DNA from: Candidatus Eiseniibacteriota bacterium
Lineage (GTDB): Bacteria > Eisenbacteria > RBG-16-71-46 > CAIMUX01
Length of the DNA stretch: 64,000 bases
Reading direction: 5' to 3'
Assembly (NCBI GenBank): GCA_016712505.1
Contig: JADJQY010000013.1
Coordinates: forward strand, 262,010 to 326,009
Positions 52,695 to 61,104 of the stretch are shown one piece after another (the stretch's first letter is position 1; each line of letters begins with the position of its first letter). The notes under the pieces are model-generated. The model saw nothing but the letters and a program-made list of their open reading frames with translations, made no database searches and was not told the DNA's origin. Both the position numbers and the translations under genes were made by a program.

Positions 52695-53171
52695 GCAAGC
52701 TGCCGAAGCCCGGAAGGGGGCAAGATCGCAAGTGGTTGATTTCATGTTCCCTGCCGCACAGGACCACGAGGGCCGAAATCCACTGCCACTCGATTTCCAG
52801 CCCGTGAACCTCGGTTGGGGGAGTTCGGGCTCGAGAGGCAACGCCGTCTAGCCGATTGCAACTGATGACAACAGTTAATGGAGGTAGGCGGGGGGGGCCT
52901 ATGGGATCGAACAACGGCCGGCATGCACCGGGGGAGGGGGGGCTAGGCACGGGGTACGGAGAGCCCAGCCAGAAGGAGCTAGCCTGCCCGAGCCTGGCCA
53001 GTATCGAACGCGGCGAAGGCATCGAAGCGACCCCGGAGTTCTGGGCCGACTGGGACGTCGCCGCAGGTCAAAGCCCGTCACCAGGCCGTGTCGAGGGGGC
53101 ATTGGCTCCGAGTGATTCGCGATGACCTCGGGTCCAGGCCTGCAGCCTGGATTGCTCGTTAGGGGTCGCGG
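52695..53171. other. Gene-free convergent gap
   Basis: 477 bases between the convergent ends of the oxidoreductase and the mannosyltransferase-like gene. Short open frames occur but have no ribosome sites and improbable amino-acid content. I see no strong hairpin, repeat or RNA gene. It could contain decayed sequence. Confidence 0.5.
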
Positions 53172-54590
53172 CTAACTGGGGTGTCGCTCGTCCGGCCCGA
53201 CCGCGTCGAGCAGGCCCGGGCGGCGGAACAACGCCACCAGGAGCGCCGCGAAGAGGGCGAGGTTCCAGGCAGTGCCGAGGCGAATGGTCCAGAGCTCGGT
53301 CACGAAGAATGGGCGCTTCAGGTGCACGCTCTCCACGCCGCTCGGTCCACCCCAGGTGAACGGCGGCTGCTGCGGAACGGTCAGATCGTGGAGCAGCAGA
53401 TTGAGCGCGATGCCGAAGGTGAGCGCGAAGGCCAGCAGAAGCATCGGCTTCTGGTGTCTCGGCGCGAGGGGAAGGAGGGGGAGGACGAGCGGGATCGCGA
53501 TGAACAGGTGGTTCTCGTGCATGTGAGTCGAGAGCATGAAGAATCCGACACCCAGCACCAGCGCCAGCGTCAGTCCCTGCCCGGCGGTGGTGCCGACCCG
53601 TCCCGCGGCCCCCTGGGGCGTCCGGTGCATGCGGTGCCCCAACCAGAGCAACGCCACCAGGAGCGCGCCGAAGAGGAGAAGCCCAACGTGCGTCGCGGTC
53701 AGCGGTCCCAGCCACGGCTCTTCGGCATTCCGCCAGCCGCCGAGCGCCCACCAGAGGTTGTGTCCGTTGACGGAGGTGTAGGGCATGGCGCCGACGTCCC
53801 CCACCAGGCGATCGAAGAGCGTCTTCGCCGGGTTATTGAGCAGAAACGGTAGGAGCACCACGAGCGTGGTCACGGCTGCGGCCGCGATTCCGAGCATCGC
53901 CCCGCGCAGACCGTACCAGGCCACGGTGAGGGCCAGGAGCAGGGGGAGATAGGGTGCCCCGAGCGGCTTCATCAAGGTGGCCAGGGCCAGCGCCACCCAC
54001 GCCGCCCCCGCGCCGCGGATCCGGCCCAGCACGGCCGGAGAGTCGACCCCCGGAGCACCGGCGGCCAGAGCAAGGAACGCCACCACCACGAACGTGGAGT
54101 GGATGCAGTCCGGCTGCCCCCAGTAGGCCGTGTCGATCAAGACCGCCGGGTTGAGCAGATAGAACGCCGGCAGTACCAGTCCCCAGGCGAGTCGCTTCGT
54201 TCCGAGCAGGAGCGGCTTGGCCCCGCGCAGATCGAGATCCCGTCCGAAGCGCGCGAGCACCCAGGCCAGCAGCAGGTCAAAGAAGAGCGGGGGGAGCTTG
54301 ATCAGCACGGTCAGCAGCGTGGTGTCGCTCATGCTCTGCAGTGCTTCCGGTGAGAGCAACCCGTACAGCTTTCCGATCGGCCAGAGAAGGTAGGCGTAGA
54401 GCGGCGGGTAGTCGAAGTCGGAGGTCCGGTAGACCTGGGTCAGCCCGTCGCGCGCGGCGAAGAGCGCCCACCGCTTGTAGGCGTTCACGTCGAAGGTGTA
54501 GCCCGGCAGGGTGCCCAGGATCCAGCGAAGGAAGAGGTAGGCGGCCATCCATCCCCAGGCCGTCCGGCCCGACTTTCGCTCTTCGCTCAC
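53172..54590 (-). CDS. GT-C membrane mannosyltransferase-like protein
   Basis: 472-residue polytopic membrane protein with 10 or more helices. The first loop carries FDVNAYKRWALFAARDGLTQVY and SDFDYPPLYAYLLWPIG, with the acidic D-x-D-like pattern common in GT-C glycosyltransferases. Later segments such as YWGQPDCIHSTFVVVAFLAL and FMLSTHMHENHLFIAIPL (H-M-H-E-N-H) resemble DUF2029 / PIG-M-like mannosyltransferases. Start is GTG at 54590 with GGGAG five bases upstream; no better ATG lies before the first helix. Donor and acceptor unknown. Confidence 0.78.
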   Translation of the reverse strand: MSEERKSGRTAWGWMAAYLFLRWILGTLPGYTFDVNAYKRWALFAARDGLTQVYRTSDFDYPPLYAYLLWPIGKLYGLLSPEALQSMSDTTLLTVLIKLPPLFFDLLLAWVLARFGRDLDLRGAKPLLLGTKRLAWGLVLPAFYLLNPAVLIDTAYWGQPDCIHSTFVVVAFLALAAGAPGVDSPAVLGRIRGAGAAWVALALATLMKPLGAPYLPLLLALTVAWYGLRGAMLGIAAAAVTTLVVLLPFLLNNPAKTLFDRLVGDVGAMPYTSVNGHNLWWALGGWRNAEEPWLGPLTATHVGLLLFGALLVALLWLGHRMHRTPQGAAGRVGTTAGQGLTLALVLGVGFFMLSTHMHENHLFIAIPLVLPLLPLAPRHQKPMLLLAFALTFGIALNLLLHDLTVPQQPPFTWGGPSGVESVHLKRPFFVTELWTIRLGTAWNLALFAALLVALFRRPGLLDAVGPDERHPS

Positions 54591-54825
54591 GCCGCTCCCC
54601 GGTTTTTTTCGTTCAGCCCCGACCTCGCCGACCGGGCGGGACCGTACCGTCCGCCCGCCGACCGGTCAAGGCTGTCGCCTCGTCCTGGCCGCCATCCTCC
54701 TGGCATGCCGTCGCCGTCGTCCCGACACTGGTCAGAAACGATGGACCCCGCTAGACTCCCGCGGCGTACCAATCGGGGCGACCCCGACCCAGGCTCAGGG
54801 TCCAGCATCGGGGCGTAGGAGGCAT

Positions 54826-55716
54826 ATGTCCGCACGGTCGATGGTCACGAGATGGGGGACTCTCCTCATGCTGCTCTTCATGCTCGCCCCGCCGGCGCGT
54901 CCCCACGGGGACGACGAGATGGTCGAGCGGTTCAACGTCATGGTCCGGCGTAACCTCGACCACGATCTCGTCCTCTCCAGCGCCACCATCGACTCGGTCA
55001 TGCAGACCATGGCCGGGAAGTCACTGGGCGAGCGCACCGCCGCCTGGGCGCGTTACTTTCTCGAGCGCGGGGACGTGCAGTACCTCTACGGGCGGGCCGA
55101 GGGGGGGTATGTCTCTCGCGGTCTCCTCGCCCTCGACTACGCCACCGACTGCGTGCTCTTCATGTATCGCACGACGGAGCTTGCCCGCTCCACCACCGCC
55201 GAGGAGGCGATCCAGTTCGCCTTTGGCACCCGCTTCTACGGCGCCTCGGTCGAGCACGCGGTGAAGGATGACGGGCGCGTCGACTACGACGACCCCGCCG
55301 TCCTGCAGTTCGCCGAGGACATGCTGAAGAGCGGAGTCTGGGGCCGCGACGTGACCGCGGAGTGCGGCTCCACCACCCTCGATGCCGTCGGTTCTTCGCG
55401 CGTCCCCGCCGACACCCTGAGCTACCTCCCGACGAACAACATCGCCTACGAGCGCCTCGAGCCCGGCGACATCGTCTGGTTCGTCGGCGACGAGAACCGC
55501 CCCGGCGCCCTCGAGGAGCGGGTCAAGGGAACGTTGATCCATCACCTCGGCATCATCGCGCGCGAGAACGGCGAGGCGATGCTCATCCATCCCGCCTCGA
55601 TCCCGATGCCCGGCGAGTACGAGCAGACCGGCGTCGCGCGCGTGCCGCTGCGGACCTACCTGACGCGGGTGGGGAAGTTCAAGGGCGTGCTGGTGACGCG
55701 GTTGGTGGAGTTCTAG
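54826..55716 (+). CDS. Secreted NlpC/P60-like or DUF1460-type cysteine peptidase-like protein
   Basis: 296 residues with a signal peptide (WGTLLMLLFMLAPPARP). ALDYATDCVLFMYR holds a candidate catalytic Cys, GTLIHHLGIIAREN a His, and AMLIHPAS a third polar residue, which is the order of the NlpC/P60-like amidase fold (DUF1460 superfamily). This would act on peptidoglycan in the periplasm. The family match is inferred from the motif order only. ATG at 54826 or 54841 are both possible. Confidence 0.62.
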   Translation: MSARSMVTRWGTLLMLLFMLAPPARPHGDDEMVERFNVMVRRNLDHDLVLSSATIDSVMQTMAGKSLGERTAAWARYFLERGDVQYLYGRAEGGYVSRGLLALDYATDCVLFMYRTTELARSTTAEEAIQFAFGTRFYGASVEHAVKDDGRVDYDDPAVLQFAEDMLKSGVWGRDVTAECGSTTLDAVGSSRVPADTLSYLPTNNIAYERLEPGDIVWFVGDENRPGALEERVKGTLIHHLGIIARENGEAMLIHPASIPMPGEYEQTGVARVPLRTYLTRVGKFKGVLVTRLVEF

Positions 55717-55804
55717 GGGGGAGGCGACCTCGATCCGTGAATCGGAATCCTGCCAGCGATTCGCGGGCCACCGCTTCCGCGCCGTCTCGAGAAGGGACTC
55801 ACAG

Positions 55805-56986
55805 GTGAAACAGCGCAAGCCAGAGACCTCAGCGCGCTCAATGCCACTCAATCTCAGAATTCGAAACTTCGCCCATATCGCGGAGGTGAATCTCACCTTG
55901 GGCGACCTGACAGTCGTGGTCGGCCCGCAGGGGGCAGGCAAGAGTCTGGCTCTTCAGTGGCTCAAGGTCGCCATGGACGGGAGACAGGTCTTCGATGCCC
56001 TGAAGGCTGCCGGGCATGCAAAAGACCGAAGCGAAGTGCTCATTGACCTGATCTTCGGCAGCGGAATGGCACCCGCGTGGCGCGACGATGAGTCGGAGAT
56101 CACCCTTGGCAACCGTCGGATCAAGCCGAAGACCATCGCCCGCATCGGCGATGGAACCGAGACCCTGTTTTTCGTCCCTGCTCACCGTTCCATGCTGATC
56201 TCAGACGGCTGGGCCGCACCGTTCCAAAAGCTTACCTCCGAGACCCCTGCCGTCGCCCGGATGTTCAGCCAGAATCTCTTCGACCGGTTCAACGGTCGGG
56301 ACGCAGGCACCCTCTTCCCGGTCGAGAAGCGGTTGAAGAAGGAGATCCGGGATCAAGTCGACGCCGCGGTGTTCCACGGGGGCAAGGTCGGCGTCGAGGA
56401 GTCCTCTCACCACGCCCGGCGTTTGCGATTGGCACACGGACAGATGCACCTGCCGTTCATGACCTGGACGGCCGGTCAAAGAGAATTCACGCCCCTGCTT
56501 CTCGGCCTCTATCATCTGCTGCCTTCCACGAAGATGACCAAGCGGGAGGAAACCGACTGGGTGGTGATCGAGGAACCGGAGATGGGCTTGCATCCGCAGG
56601 CGATCACCGCCGTGATGCTCCTCGTGCTCGATCTTCTGTGGCGCGGATACCGCGTCGTGTTGTCGACCCATTCGCCGCACGTCCTCACGATGGTATGGAT
56701 GATGCGTCGCCTGGTGGAATACCAGGCGCGCTGGCAGCTCGTATGCGAGGCTTTCGACGTGCCGAAGTCTCAACAGATGCGCCGCGTAGCGGAGGCTGCT
56801 CTGGAGAAAGCCTATCGGGCGCAGCTATTCTACTTCCGGTCGGATGGAAAGGTGACGTCGCTCGACATCTCGAGCCTCGACCCCGGGGCTGAAGACGAGC
56901 GGATCGCGGGATGGGGCGGGCTGACCGAGTACTCGTCGCGGTTCGGGGACGCAGTGCGCGCGGCCGCCAATGAGCGTGGCGTTTGA
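55805..56986 (+). CDS. AAA-type ATPase (OLD/SMC-like), putative defence gene
   Basis: 393-residue predicted ATPase: Walker A GPQGAGKS (residues 40-47), a His/Gln-rich middle (LPFMTWTAGQREFTPLLLGLYHLLP, resembling an ABC-type signature region), Walker B VVIEEPEMGLHPQ and a switch STHSPHVL. This is the AAA_21/OLD-like layout with no TOPRIM domain. GTG at 55805 is the first start, ATG at 55841 (MPLNLRIRNF) an alternative. It is followed closely by a small putative nuclease gene and then the SNF2/methylase pair, so a defence island is likely. Function is inferred from context. Confidence 0.82.
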   Translation: MKQRKPETSARSMPLNLRIRNFAHIAEVNLTLGDLTVVVGPQGAGKSLALQWLKVAMDGRQVFDALKAAGHAKDRSEVLIDLIFGSGMAPAWRDDESEITLGNRRIKPKTIARIGDGTETLFFVPAHRSMLISDGWAAPFQKLTSETPAVARMFSQNLFDRFNGRDAGTLFPVEKRLKKEIRDQVDAAVFHGGKVGVEESSHHARRLRLAHGQMHLPFMTWTAGQREFTPLLLGLYHLLPSTKMTKREETDWVVIEEPEMGLHPQAITAVMLLVLDLLWRGYRVVLSTHSPHVLTMVWMMRRLVEYQARWQLVCEAFDVPKSQQMRRVAEAALEKAYRAQLFYFRSDGKVTSLDISSLDPGAEDERIAGWGGLTEYSSRFGDAVRAAANERGV

Positions 56987-57072
56987 CTCGAAAGCCACCG
57001 GAAACTCCGGTCCGGGGGGCGCTCCGCAGTGAGTCCTCACTCCGACCGCTAGTCCATGACGGCCTGAAGGCG

Positions 57073-57678
57073 ATGAAATCGACGGACAAGTCACATTTGG
57101 ACAAGGACATCCGCAAAGACTTCGCGGACAGTCTCGACATCGACGCCGGCCTGCTCGAGGGACACGAGCAGGAGAACCGTTGGGACTATCTCCTGGGCTA
57201 CTCACCGACGCAGGCCGTGGTGGCGGTGGAGCCGCACTCGGCGAGAACCGACGAGATCACGACCCTGATACGGAAGAAGGCGGCGGCTCGGGAGCAGTTA
57301 CGCTCCCACTTGCAAGACGGCACCCGGATAGCTGTCTGGATCTGGGTGGCCTCCGGAGACGTGCAGTTCGCCGACACAGAGAAAGCCCAGCGACGCCTCG
57401 ATGAGAAAGGGATTATCTTCGCCAGGAAGATCATCACCAAAAAGGTGTTGTGCACCGCGGTGTGGCCGTCGCCGACGAAGCCAGCACGGCCCCAGCGGGT
57501 GTCCAACCGGTGGCGAAGGCTCGGACGACGAAGCGTTCAGCGACCAGCGCAGATAGCGGCGCGGCGCCCGCCCGCTTCGCGTGCCCCCTCTTCGCCCCAC
57601 CCCCCATTCCTGCTAGAGCTCCCCCGCATTCCCCGCGGCCGCGCGCCTGCCCTGATCTGGCTCGCCCCGGCCCCGTAA
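57073..57678 (+). CDS. Putative nuclease-like partner of the ATPase
   Basis: 201 residues in the ORF from ATG 57073. Residues 1-125 look like a real domain: RWDYLLGYSPTQAVVAVEPHSARTDEITTLIRKKAAAREQL with D38, E53 and K68/K69 in a D...E-x14-K order, and DGTRIAVWIWVASGDVQFAD. This could be a PD-(D/E)XK-like core, but I cannot confirm it. After about residue 126 the tail becomes Arg/Pro-rich and out of character, which suggests a frameshift before the true stop. A TTG start at 56983 overlapping the ATPase stop is possible. Two-gene ATPase-plus-nuclease pairs are common in phage defence. Confidence 0.55.
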   Translation: MKSTDKSHLDKDIRKDFADSLDIDAGLLEGHEQENRWDYLLGYSPTQAVVAVEPHSARTDEITTLIRKKAAAREQLRSHLQDGTRIAVWIWVASGDVQFADTEKAQRRLDEKGIIFARKIITKKVLCTAVWPSPTKPARPQRVSNRWRRLGRRSVQRPAQIAARRPPASRAPSSPHPPFLLELPRIPRGRAPALIWLAPAP

Positions 57679-57702
57679 GCTCATACATACGCGGAGGCCC
57701 CG

Positions 57703-60700
57703 GTGGACAAGACGCGCCGCAACGCTGTCGACCAAGCTGAGCTCCAGTCGCCAAGCCACGCCGAGGGCGCGAACGACCCGGCCCTGCCCAGCCCCGGCCA
57801 ACTCGTTCATCTCCGTGCCCGCCGCTGGTTGGTAGAAGAGGTCCTTCCGGCGGCGACCCCCGGAGACTCGTCGATCGTTCGTCTGGCTTGCGCGGAGGAT
57901 GACGCCCAGGAGAGGCTCTCGACGTCTACTGGGACTACGAACTCGACCGGGAGATCCTCGACACCGAGCACTGGCAGGATCTCGGCGCCAAAGGATTCGA
58001 TGATCCCCGCCAGTTCGCCGCCTTCCTCCACACGCTGAGGTGGAGCTGCGTCACCGCCACCGATCCCAACCTCTTTCAGGCCCCATTTCGAGCGGGGATC
58101 AAGATCGACGCCTACCAGATGGAACCGCTGCGGAAGGCGCTGCAGCTGCCAAGGGTGAGCCTCTTCATCGCCGACGACACCGGGTTGGGGAAGACGATCG
58201 AGGCTGGACTGATCGCGCGTGAGCTGCTGCTCCGAAAGAGGGCCAAGACGATCGTCGTGGCGGCCCCGCCATCCGTTCTCGAGCAGTGGAGAGCCGAGCT
58301 GGAGGAACGCTTCGGACTGGTCTTCGAGATTCTGGACCGCGCCTACCTTACGCGGATGCGGCGCGAGCGGGGATTCGGGGCCAACCCCTGGCGGACCCAC
58401 AGTCGGTTTCTGATCTCGCACAATCTACTGATCGACCCCACGTATGCGGACACCATGCGCGAGTGGCTTGGGCCGCTCCTCCCGGGGAGTCTGCTGATCC
58501 TGGACGAAGCGCACCACGCCGCTCCGGCCAGCGGGGGGCGCTACGGAATCGAGACGAAGTTCACCCGAGCGGTGCGCGATCTCGCGGGACGCTTCGAACA
58601 TCGGCTTTTCTTGTCGGCAACCCCGCACAACGGACATTCGAACAGCTTCTCGACCCTGCTGGAGTTGCTCGATCCCTACCGATTCACCCGTGGAGTGAAG
58701 GTCGACGGGCGCGAGGCGCACCGGGACGTGCTCGTCCGCCGGTTGAAGGAAGACATCCGGGAAGTGCAGGGGGGATTTCCGAAGCGCGAACTGATCCCGG
58801 TCGTCATCGACGATCTTCCCGCGGATGCCCCCGAACTCCAGCTCTCGGCTCTACTGGACCGCTACCGCGAGCTGCGGGAGCGTCGATTCGCAGCGACCAC
58901 TCGACGGACCCAGTCGGCGGCGGGACTGCTGGTCGTCGGACTGCAGCAGCGTCTTCTGTCGTCGATCGAAGCCTTCGCCCGCAGTCTCCGGGTGCACCGC
59001 GCCACCGTTGCCCGGCAGTGGGAACGGGACGCGGGGGTCCCGTCTGCGGCTGAGGCCCGAGCCCACGCCCCAGCCCGGCCCCCAGCCCACGTCCCGGCTC
59101 TCTCCGGGAATCGAGGATCTCTTCACCCGAGCCCCCGGAGCGGACGACGAGCGAGGCGACTGGAGCGACGAGGAACTGGAGGCCGCCGAAGCGACCGAGA
59201 TCGAGGCGATCACGACGGCGGCCGAGGGGGAGGCGCCGCGGGATGCGACCGCGCACGCGCTCTGGTCGCTGGAGCAGGCCCTGCTCGACGAGATGACCCG
59301 CATCGCCGAGGCCGGGCGATACGGATTGGAAGCAAAGGCCGCAAGCCTGGTCGACTGGATCCGGGCCAACCTCTGCCCGGACTTGCCGCCGTTCGGCCAA
59401 CTGTCCCCGGGGACAGCTCCGAAGTGGAACCAACGTCGCGTCCTCGTCTTCACCGAGAACCGCGAGGGGACGAAGCGTTACCTCAAGCAGATGCTCGAGC
59501 AGGCGATCGAAGGGGCCGATCGCGCGGACCATCGGATCGAGGTGATCGACGGACTGACCAGCAGTCAGCACCGGAAGGAGATCCAGCGGCGGTTCAATAC
59601 CGATCCGTCCAAGGACCCGCTGCGCATCCTGCTCGCCACCGATGCGGCGCGCGAGGGGCTGAACTTCCAGGCGCATTGCGCTGACCTCTTCCACTTCGAT
59701 CTGCCCTGGAATCCGGGCCGAATCGAGCAGCGGAACGGGCGCATCGACCGAAAGCTACAACCCGAGCCGGTCGTACGCTGCCACTACTTCGTCCTGCCGC
59801 AGCGGATCGAGGATCGCGTGCTGCAGGTGCTGGTGCGCAAGACGGAGACGATCAAGAAGGAGCTCGGCAGCCTGGCCCGAGTGATCGACGATGACATCGA
59901 ACTCCGGATGAAGCACGGCATCCGCCACCGGGAGGCCGACGCGCTGGCGACTGCGATCGAGGCGATGGGCACCGGCGGTACTGAAGCGGACCGGGAGGCA
60001 CTCCGGATCGCCGAGGAGGAACTCGAGGCGGCGCGCGAGCGTCAGGACGATCTGATGCGCCAGATCGAGCGCTGTCGCACCCTGCTCGAGGCATCGCGTG
60101 AGTGGACCGGCTTCGAGGCGGAGCCGTTCCGGGAGGCTCTGTCCTGCTCTCTCGAATTGCTGGGAGCCGGACGCCTGATCGAGACAACCGAGGCCGATGG
60201 TCGGAGCGTCTGGAGCTTTCCCTCGCTGGAGCGAAAGACCGAGGCGGATCGAAGCTGGATCTCGACCCTGGACACCCTCCGCGTTCCCCGCAAGCAAACT
60301 CAGAAGATCACGGACTGGCGGCGGGAGGCGCCGATCCGCCCGGTGATCTTCGAGGACGCGGGCATCCTCACCGAGGACACGGTGCATCTCCATCTCGAGC
60401 AACGGGTCGCCCAGCGGTTGCTCGGCCGGTTCCGCTCGCAGGGATTCATCTATCACGATCTCTCCCGCGCATGTCTGGCCCAAGCCGCCGACTCGGTCCC
60501 GCGGGTGATTCTGCTCGGACGCCTCTCGCTCTACGGGCAGGGCGCCGAACGCCTGCACGAGGAGCTGGTCCCGCTCACCGCCCGCTGGAGCGAACCCAGT
60601 CAGAGGAAGGCGCCCCTCTCCGCCTACGGCCGCGACGCCGAGGCGAAGACCTTGGAACTCCTGGAGCGCGCTCTCCGAATTCGGGGAGGGCGCGCGATCA

Positions 60701-61104
60701 GCCCCCCGGTTCAGAAGAAGCTCCTCGGGGCAGCTCGACGTGACATCGAGGAACTTCTTCCACTCCTCGAGCCCTGGCACGCCGAGCTGGAGCAAGTGCG
60801 ATCGAGAAGCTGCAAACGCGGGACTCAGGAAGCGCGCAAGCTGCGCGAGACGCTCGAGCGTCAGCGGGAGCGGGTCCGCGTACAGCTCGCGCGGCACGAG
60901 TCGGCCGGTGCGCAGCTCTCGATCGATTTCACCGAGGACGAACGGCGTCAGCTCGAGTCCGACGTCCGATCCTGGCGACACCGATTGGATCAATTCGAGC
61001 GTGATCTGCAAACCGAACCAGACCGGGTACGTTCGTTCTACGAGGTGCGCGCGACGCGCGTCGAACCCGTAGGGCTCGCGTACCTCTGGCCGGAGACCAA
61101 CTGA
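57703..61104 (+). CDS. SNF2-family helicase, DISARM DrmD-like (two one-base frameshifts)
   Basis: Restored protein of about 1130 residues: N-terminal region (HLRARRWLVEEVLPA), motif I DDTGLGKTIEAGL, Ia VAAPPSVLEQW, motif II LLILDEAHHAAP, LSATPHNGH, and in the second half motif V-VI LLATDAAREGLNFQAH and RIEQRNGRIDRKLQ, then a long helical C-terminus. The frame shifts at about 57909-57911 (one G missing: CAG-GAG should read CAG-GGA-GAG) and at 59032-59036 (a run of five Gs, one extra). Three separate open frames therefore cover it. GTG at 57703 has GGAGG five bases upstream. Its stop overlaps the methylase start by one base (TGATG). SNF2 plus adenine methylase is the first half of class 1 DISARM. 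Confidence 0.82.

Noticed and set aside
52856..53125. 89-codon open frame in the convergent gap
   Set aside because: Non-ATG start, no ribosome site, Gly/Arg/Pro-rich content and no family resemblance.
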